64,000 bases of DNA from Novosphingobium olei (GTDB lineage Bacteria > Pseudomonadota > Alphaproteobacteria > Sphingomonadales > Sphingomonadaceae). Positions 8,566 through 16,598 of this stretch are shown here, piece by piece. Location: contig NZ_JABBGM010000001.1 in the NCBI RefSeq assembly GCF_012927405.1, forward strand, positions 316,001 to 380,000, in the 5' to 3' direction. Below the pieces are notes generated by a model. The model saw only the letters and a program-made list of their open reading frames with translations. It ran no database searches and was not told where the DNA came from. The first letter of the stretch is position 1; each line of letters starts with the position of its first letter. The position numbers were made by a program, and so were the translations under genes.

Positions 8566-9468
8566 ATGAGCCGCGTCACCGAAATCCGCTACGTCGGCTA
8601 CGGAGTCGAAAACTTCGACGCCGAGAAGGCCTACTACGCCGAAACCTGGGGGCTGGACCCCGTGGCCGAGGCCGAAGGCATGGCCTGGTTCAAGGCACCC
8701 GGTGCGCAGGAGCACCACGTCGTGCAGCTGCGCAAGGCGGAGACCAACCGCGTCGACGTGATCGCGCTTGCCGCCGACAGCCGCGCCGATGTCGACGCCC
8801 TGTTTGCCAAGGTCGAGGCGGCGGGCTGCCGCATCGCTGCCGCTCCGTATGCGCTGACCACGCCTGGCGGCGGCTATGGCTTCCGTTTCTTTTCGCCCGA
8901 TGGCCTGCTGTTCGAAGTTTCGAGCGATGTCGCCAAGGGCCCCGCGCGCGACCTGACTCGCTGGGAAGGGCTGCCGGTCAAGATCAGCCACATCGTGCTG
9001 CACAGTCCGAAGCACCACGAGATGGTCGCGTTCTTTACGGACGTGCTGGGTTTCAAGGTGTCCGACTGGCTGGGTGACTTCATGTGCTTCCTGCGCTGCA
9101 ATTCGGCGCATCACCGCATCGCCATCCTGCCCGGACCGCCGTGCCTGAACCACGTCGCCTACGACGTGCTGACGGTCGACGACATGATGCGCGGCGTGCA
9201 CCGGCTGAAGCAGAAGGGCATCGACATCGGCTGGGGCCCCGGCCGCCATACCGCCGGCAACAACACCTTCAGCTATTTCGTGACGCCGGGCGGCTTCGTC
9301 ACCGAATACACCTCTGAACTGGAAGAGGTCGATTTCGAGACGCATCAGCACAAGGTCCACGCGCCCGCGCCGTTGGTGATGGACCAGTGGGGCATCGGCA
9401 CGGGCGGGCCGCAGACGCTGCCGCACCCGGCGCCCAACCCAGGCCTGTTCCAAGCGGTCGAAGCGTGA
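8566..9468 (+). CDS. VOC-family type I extradiol ring-cleavage dioxygenase
   Basis: A 300-residue protein with two vicinal-oxygen-chelate modules, an N-terminal non-metal domain and a C-terminal catalytic domain. Candidate Fe(II) ligands are in order: His in KISHIVLHS (about 143), His in LNHVAYDV (about 195) and Glu in GFVTEYTSE (about 247). The spacing matches biphenyl-2,3-diol and catechol 2,3-dioxygenases. AAGGAG at 8551-8556 supports the ATG at 8566. It lies 22 nt after the hydroxylase gene and its stop overlaps the next start. Expected reaction: meta (extradiol) cleavage of the hydroxylated ring, giving a semialdehyde or dienoate for the downstream hydrolase. Confidence 0.9.
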   Translation: MSRVTEIRYVGYGVENFDAEKAYYAETWGLDPVAEAEGMAWFKAPGAQEHHVVQLRKAETNRVDVIALAADSRADVDALFAKVEAAGCRIAAAPYALTTPGGGYGFRFFSPDGLLFEVSSDVAKGPARDLTRWEGLPVKISHIVLHSPKHHEMVAFFTDVLGFKVSDWLGDFMCFLRCNSAHHRIAILPGPPCLNHVAYDVLTVDDMMRGVHRLKQKGIDIGWGPGRHTAGNNTFSYFVTPGGFVTEYTSELEEVDFETHQHKVHAPAPLVMDQWGIGTGGPQTLPHPAPNPGLFQAVEA

Positions 9469-9923
9469 TTGTCCGGCGCGCAGCCTTGCCCCTGCTGGCG
9501 CTGCTGGCGCTGGCCTCCGCGCCTGCAGTGGCGCGGAGCGGGCGCGGCGAGACCGAACGCAACCGCGCGATCGTCACTGCCTTCGCCCACCGCTTCTATG
9601 ATCTGCGCGACGTGCGCGGCGCCTTCGAACGCTACGTCGCCCCGGACTACATCCAGCACAACCCCGGCATCGTCGATGGCCGGCGTGCCGCGATCGATGC
9701 CCTAGCGCCCATGTTCGGCGCCGAAGGATCGCGCTTCGAAATCAAGCGCATCATCGTCGATGGCGACGTGGCGGTGATACACCTGCACGGCCGCACCGGG
9801 GCACAGGGCAACGGCGGGTCCGTGGCCGACATCTATCGCCTGAAGGACGGCAAGATCGTGGAGCACTGGGACGTGCTGCAGCCGATCGCCGACCACACCG
9901 TCAATCCGCACCCCTATTTCTGA
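9465..9923 (+). CDS. SnoaL/NTF2-like protein with signal peptide
   Basis: A 152-residue protein. The GTG at 9465 overlaps the dioxygenase stop (GTGA) and gives a clean signal peptide, MIVRRAALPLLALLALASAPAVA, with cleavage near residue 23. The mature part matches the SnoaL-like polyketide-cyclase/NTF2 fold, with conserved phrases FAHRFYDLRDVRGAFERY, YIQHNP and a late KIVEHWDVLQP. Such proteins are small cone-shaped isomerases, cyclases or ligand binders. Export to the periplasm is unusual for an enzyme amid cytoplasmic ring-cleavage steps, so it may act on the substrate before uptake. Exact function is unknown. Confidence 0.8.
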   Translation: MIVRRAALPLLALLALASAPAVARSGRGETERNRAIVTAFAHRFYDLRDVRGAFERYVAPDYIQHNPGIVDGRRAAIDALAPMFGAEGSRFEIKRIIVDGDVAVIHLHGRTGAQGNGGSVADIYRLKDGKIVEHWDVLQPIADHTVNPHPYF

Positions 9924-9932
9924 GGCAGTCCG

Positions 9933-11090
9933 GTGGCTCTCTTCGAATATTTTCCGAACTATATCTGGAACCTGTCGGTAGCCATCGCGCTCGAAAGCGG
10001 GGGCCAGATCGGCGAGATCATCGACATGTGCCAGCCGATCCGCGATGCGGCGGCAAGTGGCGCGGACGCCGGCACGCCGCAATTCATGGCGCAATGGGTG
10101 GCGATGGGCGACAAGCTGCTGGCGCTTGCCGCCGAAGACGAAGCGAAGGGGCGGCTGTTCTCGGCTTCAAACAAGCTCGAACGCGCCTCGCTATACCTGA
10201 TCACCGCCGAGCGGATGCAGGGCCACGGGCATCCGGGCCGCAAGGAAACCTTTGCAAAGGCGCGCGCCGCCTTCGACAAGTCCACCGCACTGGGCAAGAT
10301 CAACCGCAAGCGGGTGGAAATTCCGCTCGCACATGGCACGATGCCCGCGCTCTACACCCGCGCGCCGGGCGAGGGCGCCAAGCCGGTGGTGGTGTTCTGC
10401 AACGGCCTCGATAGCTGCAAGGAACTGCTCTACTGGACCCGGCTGCCCGAAGAACTGGCGCGGCGCGGCATCTCCACGCTCTGCGTCGACCAGCCCGGCT
10501 CGGGCGAGGCGCTGCGGCTGCAGGACCTGCCGGTCGATCCGCATTCGGAAAGCTGGGCGAGCAAGGCTGTCGACTGGCTCGAGACTCAGTCAGACGTCGA
10601 CCCCGCGCGCATCGGCATGACGGGCATCTCGCTCGGTGGCCACTTCGCCCCGCGCGCCGTCGCCTATGAACCGCGCTTTGCCAGCGGCGCGGTGTGGGGC
10701 GCCAACCACAACTGGCGCGAAGTGCAGGACAAGCGGTTGAAGCGCGAGGGCGAAAACCCTGTGCCGCACTATTGGGCGCACGTGATGTGGGCATTCGGCG
10801 CGAAGGACATGGACGAGTTCTTCGAACGCAGCGCGGACATGAACCTCAACGGCCACATGGACCGTATCAAGGTGCCGTTCCTCGTCACCCACGGCGCCAA
10901 CGACCGCCAGATCAGCGTCGCCTATGCCGATGACCTTTACGACCAGCTGGTCAACTCGCCGCGGCGGGAAAAGGTGATCTTCACCGCGCGCGAAGGCGGG
11001 GTGGAACATGTCGGGGCCGACAACATGGCTTATGGTCGCGACCTGATCTCTGATTGGTTTGCCGAGACCCTTGGGGGTACCGCTGCCTGA
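9933..11090 (+). CDS. Alpha/beta hydrolase, probable C-C bond hydrolase
   Basis: A 385-residue hydrolase. A helical N-terminal region (about 1-120) precedes an alpha/beta-hydrolase core with nucleophile elbow GISLGG (Ser at 233). An Asp lies in THGAND and a His in GGVEHVGADN. The architecture resembles 2,6-dihydroxypseudooxynicotine hydrolase and similar enzymes that cleave C-C bonds in aromatic catabolites. The start is GTG at 9933, nine bases after the previous stop; the next gene begins right after its TGA. Following an extradiol dioxygenase, it is the natural candidate for hydrolysing the ring-fission product. Confidence 0.87.
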   Translation: MALFEYFPNYIWNLSVAIALESGGQIGEIIDMCQPIRDAAASGADAGTPQFMAQWVAMGDKLLALAAEDEAKGRLFSASNKLERASLYLITAERMQGHGHPGRKETFAKARAAFDKSTALGKINRKRVEIPLAHGTMPALYTRAPGEGAKPVVVFCNGLDSCKELLYWTRLPEELARRGISTLCVDQPGSGEALRLQDLPVDPHSESWASKAVDWLETQSDVDPARIGMTGISLGGHFAPRAVAYEPRFASGAVWGANHNWREVQDKRLKREGENPVPHYWAHVMWAFGAKDMDEFFERSADMNLNGHMDRIKVPFLVTHGANDRQISVAYADDLYDQLVNSPRREKVIFTAREGGVEHVGADNMAYGRDLISDWFAETLGGTAA

Positions 11091-11549
11091 ATGACAGGAC
11101 CCGCCTATATCCGCCGCGAAACCCGCGTCAGCATCGTGATCAACACGGTGTTGAGCGCGCTGTTCTTCCTTGCCGTTTTCGGGAACTCCGCAAGCGTGCC
11201 GGTGTGGGGAAGCGGGGGGTATGTGCTCGATTTTGGTCCGCAGGGTTTCATGATCGGACTGATGGCGACGCTGGTTCCGGGCGCGCTTGCCCGCCGCGCC
11301 TTGCGATCGGGCACCATCGACCCGGTCCGTGGATCGACGCGGATGCCGCGCGGGCTGCTTTTGCGCGGCGTCAGTTGCGGCGTTGCGGGTGCGGTTGCAG
11401 GCATCGCGCTGTCGGGCGCAGGACTGACGCTTGCCGGATTGGCGCAGCTGCCCTGGTGGCCTGCGCTACTGGCGAAGCTGGCCTTCGGCTTCGCGCTGGC
11501 GGCGCTTATCACGCCTGCCGGACTTCGTGCCGAATTGATTGCGCGCTGA
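11091..11549 (+). CDS. Small integral membrane protein, unknown function
   Basis: A 152-residue hydrophobic protein whose ATG directly follows the TGA of the hydrolase gene. Four membrane segments can be drawn: about residues 14-32, 51-66, 91-112 and 125-142, with basic loops between (ARRALRSG, STRMPRG). I recognise no family motif. Its place in the middle of the aromatic operon suggests a membrane-side role in the same pathway, perhaps transport, but nothing in the sequence proves it. Confidence 0.75.
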   Translation: MTGPAYIRRETRVSIVINTVLSALFFLAVFGNSASVPVWGSGGYVLDFGPQGFMIGLMATLVPGALARRALRSGTIDPVRGSTRMPRGLLLRGVSCGVAGAVAGIALSGAGLTLAGLAQLPWWPALLAKLAFGFALAALITPAGLRAELIAR

Positions 11550-11571
11550 AAGGCGCAGGGAGAAGAAGACC

Positions 11572-12351
11572 ATGACCCGTCGTTTCGTGGACCTGTCAAT
11601 CTATCTCGAAAACGAGGTGGTGACCGATCCGCCGTTCATGCGGCCGCACATCGAATACCAGAAGCACGGCGATACGGTGGGCGAGCTCGGCTTCTTCTTC
11701 CCCGACGTGACGGCACAGGACACGCCCGACGGCGCAGGCTTCGCTGCCGCCGAGAAGGTGTCGCTGACCACGCACAACGGCACGCACCTCGATGCGCCGT
11801 GGCACTTTCACCCCACGCAGGACGGCGGCAAGCCGGCCATGACCATTGACGAGGTGCCGCTCGAATGGTGCTTCCAGCCCGGCGTGAAGCTCGATTTCCG
11901 GCACTTCCCCGATGGCTACGTGGTGACCGCGCAGGATGTCGAGGACGAGCTTGCGCGCATCGGGCACGAATTGAAGCCGCTCGAGATCGTGCTGATCAAC
12001 ACCGCGGCGGGCAAGGCGGTGGGCAATCCCGACTTCGTCAACATCGGGTGCGGCATGGGCTACGAAGCGACGATGTACCTGACCAGCCGCGGCGTGCGGG
12101 TGACCGGTACCGATGCCTGGTCGTGGGATGCGCCGTTCAGCTACACCGCGCAGAAGGTCAAGGAAACGGGCGATACCTCGCTGATCTGGGAAGGGCACAA
12201 GGCCGGGCGCGACATCGGCTACTGCCACCTCGAAAAGCTGCACAACCTCGAAGTGCTGCCCGCCAGCGGCTTCACCGTCAGCTGCTTCCCGCACAAGATC
12301 AAGGGCGCCTCGGCAGGCTGGACCCGCGCCGTCGCCATCTTCGAGGATTGA
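11572..12351 (+). CDS. Cyclase family protein (kynurenine formamidase-like metal hydrolase)
   Basis: A 259-residue protein of the putative cyclase/kynurenine-formamidase family. The diagnostic metal-binding motif HxGTHxDxPxHF is present as THNGTHLDAPWHF (about residues 64-76). A later conserved stretch is TDAWSWDAPFSY. The ATG at 11572 is preceded by GGGAGAAGAAG. Family members hydrolyse amides or lactones using divalent metals. In aromatic clusters they often process lactone or ring-fission intermediates, which would fit between the C-C hydrolase and the FAH-family gene five bases downstream. Confidence 0.87.
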   Translation: MTRRFVDLSIYLENEVVTDPPFMRPHIEYQKHGDTVGELGFFFPDVTAQDTPDGAGFAAAEKVSLTTHNGTHLDAPWHFHPTQDGGKPAMTIDEVPLEWCFQPGVKLDFRHFPDGYVVTAQDVEDELARIGHELKPLEIVLINTAAGKAVGNPDFVNIGCGMGYEATMYLTSRGVRVTGTDAWSWDAPFSYTAQKVKETGDTSLIWEGHKAGRDIGYCHLEKLHNLEVLPASGFTVSCFPHKIKGASAGWTRAVAIFED

Positions 12352-12355
12352 ACCC

Positions 12356-13327
12356 ATGCGTCTTGCCACCCGCGCCAACGGTACGCCCGACGGCGAACTG
12401 ATGATCGTTTCCGACGACGGCGCGCGCTGGTGCGCCGCCGGGGCAGACTGGCCCAACCTGCTGACCGCGATCGAGCGCTGGGATGCGGCGGAGCCCGCCT
12501 TGCGCGCGCTCGCCGCGCAGGACAGCGGCGATTGGGACGCACTCGACGCTGCCAACGTGCGCGCGCCGCTGCCGCGTTCGTGGCAATGGCTCGATGGTTC
12601 GGCCTACACCACCCATGGCGAACTGATGCAGATCGCCTTCGGGCTCGATCCGGTGCCCACCGATCGCCCGCTGATGTACCAGGGCCTTTCCGACCGCTTT
12701 CTCGCGCCGACCGAGACAGCCCGCTTCCCGAGCCAGGCCGACGGGATCGATTTCGAAGGCGAATTCGGCGTCATCGTCGATGCCGTGCCGATGGGCGTCA
12801 GCGTCGAACAGGCGGCGCGGCACATCCGCCTGCTGGTGCAGATCAACGACTGGTCGCTGCGCGCGATCGCGCCCATCGAGATGAAGACCGGGTTCGGCTG
12901 GGTTCAGGCCAAGCCGCCGTGCAGCATGGCGCCCTTTGCGGTCACGCCCGACGTCCTGGGGTCCGACTGGCGCGATGGGCGCGTCTGCCTTGAACTCGGC
13001 GTCGACTGGAACGCAAAGCGCTTCGGCCGCGTGGATGGCAGCGAGATGGCCTTTTCCTTCCCGGAACTGGTCGCGCATGCCGCACGCACCCGCGATCTGG
13101 TTGCCGGCACCGTGATCGGATCGGGCACCGTCTCCAACGCGACCTATGCCACGCGTGGATCGGCGTGCATTTCAGAACGACGCGCGATCGAGATCATCGC
13201 CCACGGCGCACCGCAAACCCCGTTCATGGCCGATGGCGACAGCGTGCACATGGTGGCCAAGTCGAGCGATGGCGCCGCTCCTTTTGGTGCGATCGATCAG
13301 CGCGTGGCGGTTATCGCGCCGAATTAG
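12356..13327 (+). CDS. Fumarylacetoacetate hydrolase (FAH) family protein
   Basis: A 323-residue protein with the FAH fold. The acidic metal site shows as DFEGEFGVIVD (about 132-142), then VQAKPPCSMAPFAVTPD and the C-terminal GSGTVSN. It is closer to the two-domain fumarylacetoacetase-like hydrolases than to short hydratases such as MhpD. Family reactions are hydrolysis of beta-diketones or decarboxylation/hydration of oxo-acids from aromatic cleavage. It starts five bases after the cyclase gene and is the last gene of the rightward operon, so it probably performs a terminal step of the pathway. Confidence 0.88.
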   Translation: MRLATRANGTPDGELMIVSDDGARWCAAGADWPNLLTAIERWDAAEPALRALAAQDSGDWDALDAANVRAPLPRSWQWLDGSAYTTHGELMQIAFGLDPVPTDRPLMYQGLSDRFLAPTETARFPSQADGIDFEGEFGVIVDAVPMGVSVEQAARHIRLLVQINDWSLRAIAPIEMKTGFGWVQAKPPCSMAPFAVTPDVLGSDWRDGRVCLELGVDWNAKRFGRVDGSEMAFSFPELVAHAARTRDLVAGTVIGSGTVSNATYATRGSACISERRAIEIIAHGAPQTPFMADGDSVHMVAKSSDGAAPFGAIDQRVAVIAPN

Positions 13328-13368
13328 ACGTCGCTTCCATCGCGGGGCGCGCGGTTTCTTCTCTAAGC

Positions 13369-13923
13369 CTAGGCCTGAGCCGCCAGCGCGAGGTCCTGTG
13401 GCGTGTCGATATCGAGATCGGCGCCTTCGGGCAGGGGAACGGCGGGAGCGTCGCGCAGCAGCAGCCCCGCACCGCGGTCGCCAGTGAGGGACTGAAGGGC
13501 GCGGAAGCACGAAGCGCCGAACAGGGCGGGCGGCATCGGTACCCCGCCAGCCTGGCTGGCGATACGGGTGCCGTCGAACCGGTCGAGCAGGGCGGCGAAG
13601 TGGGCCGTGGGCACCAACGGCATGTCGGCAAGGGCGACGAGCACGGCCTTTGCGCCCCTCGCCTGCGCGGCAGCCACGCCGAGCCGCAGCGAGGCGGACT
13701 GGGGCGAATCGGGGGGATCGAGCCGCAGCGTGTGGTAGCCGGGGAGCGGCGGTGTCGTCGCCGAAACGACAGCGAAACGCCAGCGCAGCGGCAGAGGGGC
13801 GAGTGCGGCCAGTGTGTGCTCTATCACCGGTCGTCCGCCCAGGCTGGCGGCGAGCTTGTTGCCGCCGAAGCGCTCGCTGCGTCCAGCGGCGAGCAGGACC
13901 AGCGCAAACGCGTCAGGCGGCAT
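13369..13923 (-). CDS. Nucleotidyltransferase, MocA-like molybdenum cofactor cytidylyltransferase
   Basis: A 184-residue protein beginning MPPDAFALVLLAAGRSERFGG. This is the LAAGxSxRFGxxK signature of MobA/MocA nucleotidyltransferases, with ALADMPLVP as the acidic metal motif (about 97-105). MocA-type enzymes add CMP to molybdopterin for the xanthine-oxidase family, which matches the Mo hydroxylase subunits encoded nearby. The start overlaps the end of xdhC by 11 bp, so the two are coupled in one leftward transcript. MobA (GMP transfer) is the less likely alternative given the context. Confidence 0.85.
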   Translation of the reverse strand: MPPDAFALVLLAAGRSERFGGNKLAASLGGRPVIEHTLAALAPLPLRWRFAVVSATTPPLPGYHTLRLDPPDSPQSASLRLGVAAAQARGAKAVLVALADMPLVPTAHFAALLDRFDGTRIASQAGGVPMPPALFGASCFRALQSLTGDRGAGLLLRDAPAVPLPEGADLDIDTPQDLALAAQA

Positions 13924-14863
13924 GGTGGGCAGGCAAAGCGGGGGCTGACGCCATCCAGTCGGGCGCGCCGGCGCAGGCATTGTAGTCCTGCACGATCTCC
14001 GCGAGGATCGACAGCGCCAGCGTGGCGGGATCGCGCGCACCCGGGATAAGGCCAATGGTGCCGCGCAGCGCGTCGATGCGGTGGGCAGGCACGCCCGCCC
14101 GGGCAAGCGCTTCGCAGCGGGCGCGATGGGTTGCGCGGCTGCCGACAGCACCGTGGTAATAGCCGGGAAGCGCGAGCGCCTGCGGCAGGAGGAATTCCTC
14201 CCAGTCGCGATCGTGGAACGCGAATACGAAGGCGGTCCATGCGTCGCCGCTGATGTCGGGCAGCCGGGTGCGCAGGGTGAGCGGCGCGATGTCGGGATCG
14301 CGGTGCGGATCGCCTTCGGGCGCAAAAGCCTCCACAGCAAGGCCGAAGCGGCGAGCGAGCCGGGCGAGGGCCGCCAGATCCTCGCCATGGCCAAGCGCCA
14401 CGAGGCGCGGACGCGGGCGGTAGGTCTGCCGCCAGCCGCTAAGGTCGATCGTGGCGCAGCGGCGGCGTTCCAGGGTGGCGAGCGCAGCAGCGATCCGTTC
14501 GGGAGACGGCGCGGGCGTGAACAGCAGGTCGATCCCGCCGCCGCAAGGCAGGCGCACGTCGATATAGGGCGAACCGGCGCCGAACCGCACGGTACGGGGC
14601 GTGCCTTGCACCAGTACGTCGCGCGCTTCCTCGATCACCGCGCGTTCGACGCAGCCGCCGGAGAAGGAGCCGATGCTGCGCCCATCGGCCAGCACGGCCA
14701 TCTGCGTTCCGATGCTGCGCGACGAACGGCCCTCGATGCCGACGAGGGTGACCAGAACGCCATCGATTCCCGCCTGCGCACCGCGCGCGAGCAAGCGCAA
14801 GCAGTCCGCCGGAGTGGCGGCGATGGCATCATCCGGGAAAGCAGGAAGGAAGGCCTCCATCAT
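13913..14863 (-). CDS. xdhC: XdhC family protein (Mo cofactor sulfuration/insertion chaperone)
   Basis: A 316-residue XdhC/CoxI-type protein. The N-terminal half has TLVGIEGRSSRSIGTQM and the family motif SGGCVERAV with its conserved Cys (about residue 73). The C-terminal half is a Rossmann-like domain ending GYYHGAVGSRATHRAR and RGTIGLIPGARDPATLALSILAEI. XdhC binds the molybdenum cofactor, promotes its sulfuration and hands it to the large hydroxylase subunit (related E. coli PaoD serves PaoABC). The start is one of two adjacent ATGs (14863 or 14860). It is divergent from the three subunit genes it presumably serves. Confidence 0.88.
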   Translation of the reverse strand: MMEAFLPAFPDDAIAATPADCLRLLARGAQAGIDGVLVTLVGIEGRSSRSIGTQMAVLADGRSIGSFSGGCVERAVIEEARDVLVQGTPRTVRFGAGSPYIDVRLPCGGGIDLLFTPAPSPERIAAALATLERRRCATIDLSGWRQTYRPRPRLVALGHGEDLAALARLARRFGLAVEAFAPEGDPHRDPDIAPLTLRTRLPDISGDAWTAFVFAFHDRDWEEFLLPQALALPGYYHGAVGSRATHRARCEALARAGVPAHRIDALRGTIGLIPGARDPATLALSILAEIVQDYNACAGAPDWMASAPALPAHHAA

Positions 14864-15080
14864 CGGGATCGGTCCTGTGGTGCACGCGCGGACGGTCGGC
14901 GCGCGCAGCGGCAATACGGTTTCAGACGAAAATGGTTTCGCGCACCCGGCGCGCGCGTTACCCATCGAAGCGCGACTTTCGCCCGTCAGGATCGAAGCGC
15001 GGCCTTGCACGTTTCCGGGCGGTGGAGCCGACGATCGCCGCTGGCTCAAGCAGGGACCTTCCGACTTGGCCAACTCACCG

Positions 15081-15611
15081 ATGCATGCCCGTGTCAACGG
15101 GACCGAGCACCCGTTGCCACACGACAGCCGCCGCACGCTGCTCGACTGGCTGCGCGAGGATCTGGGCCTGACCGGCACCAAGAAGGGATGCGATCACGGC
15201 CAGTGCGGCGCGTGCACGGTGCTGGTCGATGGGCGGCGGATCAATTCCTGCCTTTCGCTGGCGCAGCTGCACGATGGCGATGCGATCGAAACGATCGAGG
15301 CGATCGGTTCGGCGGACGCGCTGGCGCCACTACAGCGCGCCTTCGTTGCCCACGACGGGTTTCAGTGCGGATACTGCACGCCGGGCCAGATCTGTTCCGC
15401 CACGGCGCTGATGAGCGAGCTTGCCGAAGGCTGGGCGAGCGCGGTTACCGAGGACATTGCCGCCGCGCCGGTGGTGACCCGCGCCGAACTTCAGGAGCGG
15501 ATGAGCGGCAACCTGTGCCGCTGCGGCGCCTATTCCAACATCATCGCCGCGCTCGAAGAAGTGATCGCGGCGGAAGGGCCCCTCCGTATCGACGCGGAGG
15601 CAAGCGCATGA
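15081..15611 (+). CDS. Molybdenum hydroxylase small subunit, [2Fe-2S]-binding
   Basis: A 176-residue iron-sulfur subunit of the xanthine dehydrogenase/aldehyde oxidoreductase family. The plant-type ferredoxin cluster ligands are Cys37, 42, 45 and 57 (GCDHGQCGACTVLVDG then INSC). The second cluster motifs are CGYCTPGQ and NLCRCGAY. The ATG at 15081 starts the fold directly (HARVNG). A TTG at 15066 is an alternative with a slightly better ribosome-site spacing. No Tat signal is seen, unlike E. coli PaoA, so a cytoplasmic enzyme is expected. It overlaps the next gene by ATGA. Confidence 0.92.
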   Translation: MHARVNGTEHPLPHDSRRTLLDWLREDLGLTGTKKGCDHGQCGACTVLVDGRRINSCLSLAQLHDGDAIETIEAIGSADALAPLQRAFVAHDGFQCGYCTPGQICSATALMSELAEGWASAVTEDIAAAPVVTRAELQERMSGNLCRCGAYSNIIAALEEVIAAEGPLRIDAEASA

Positions 15612-16594
15612 AGGCCTTCACGCTCGATCACGCGGCCGATGCGCAAGATGCGCTCGATGCGCTTGGCGCTGGCGCCACGGCGATTGCCGGGGGCACCAAC
15701 CTGGTCGATCTGATGAAGCTGCAGATCGCGGCGCCCGATCGGCTGGTTTCGATCCGGCGCACGGGGCTGGACCAGATCGCTCCCGACGGCGAGGGCCTGC
15801 GCATCGGTGCGCTCGTCACCAACGCCGATTGCGCCGCCGATGGCCGGGTGCGGCGCGACTGGCCGCTGCTGGCGCAAGCGATCCTGGCCGGGGCCAGCCC
15901 GCAGCTGCGCAACCGCGCGACCACGGGCGGAAACCTGTGCCAGCGCACGCGCTGCGGCTATTTCTACGACACCACGCAGGCGTGCAACAAGCGCGCACCG
16001 GGAACGGGTTGCGGCGCGCTGGGCGGGTTCAACCGCATCCACGCCGTGCTCGGCACCAGCGATGCTTGCATCGCGACCTATCCCGGCGACATGGCGGTAG
16101 CGCTGCTGGCGCTCGACGCCGAAGTGTTGACGCAAGGGCCCGATGGCGAGCGAACCATTCCGGTCGGCCAGTTCCACCGCCAGCCGGGCGACGACCCGTC
16201 GCGCGACAACACGCTTCTTCCGGGCGAACTGATCACCGGGGTGCGGCTGCCCGCGCCGAGCGGCGGAATGCAGATCTATCGCAAGGTGCGCGACCGCGCG
16301 TCCTATGCCTTCGCGCTGGTCTCGGTGGCGGCGGACCTTGCCATGGAAGACGGGCGGATCGCGCGCTGTGCGCTCGCTTTCGGCAGCCTTGGCACCGTGC
16401 CCTGGCGAGATCGCGCAGTGGAGCAAGCGCTGGTGGGCGAAACGCCTTCGCCCGCGCTGTTCGACAAGGCCGCCGACGTGCTGCTGCGTGATGCGCGCGG
16501 CTTTGGCGAAAACGACTTCAAGATCGTGCTGGCACGTCGCGCGCTGGCCGCGACGCTTGCTGAAGCGACCCTCTCCAACCCGGCAAAGGGCTGA
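15608..16594 (+). CDS. Molybdenum hydroxylase medium subunit, FAD and [4Fe-4S] (PaoB-like)
   Basis: A 328-residue FAD-binding subunit. The FAD motifs are AIAGGTNLVDLMK (about 31-43) and TTGGNLCQRTRC (about 105-116). After the latter come extra cysteines: Cys111, 116, 126 and 135 (CQRTRC, ACNK, GTGC). In E. coli PaoB/YagS an insert of this kind binds a [4Fe-4S] cluster, so this enzyme is of the periplasmic-aldehyde-oxidoreductase branch rather than ordinary xanthine dehydrogenase. The cluster assignment is inference from Cys spacing. The start overlaps the small subunit by 4 bp; the large subunit follows after 4 nt. Confidence 0.92.
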   Translation: MKAFTLDHAADAQDALDALGAGATAIAGGTNLVDLMKLQIAAPDRLVSIRRTGLDQIAPDGEGLRIGALVTNADCAADGRVRRDWPLLAQAILAGASPQLRNRATTGGNLCQRTRCGYFYDTTQACNKRAPGTGCGALGGFNRIHAVLGTSDACIATYPGDMAVALLALDAEVLTQGPDGERTIPVGQFHRQPGDDPSRDNTLLPGELITGVRLPAPSGGMQIYRKVRDRASYAFALVSVAADLAMEDGRIARCALAFGSLGTVPWRDRAVEQALVGETPSPALFDKAADVLLRDARGFGENDFKIVLARRALAATLAEATLSNPAKG

Positions 16595-16598
16595 TCCC

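Noticed and set aside
6387..8579. LysR frame extended to 730 codons through the monooxygenase region, suggesting a fused regulator
   Set aside because: The conserved LysR N-terminus begins at 7328; everything upstream is antisense to a certain flavoprotein gene.
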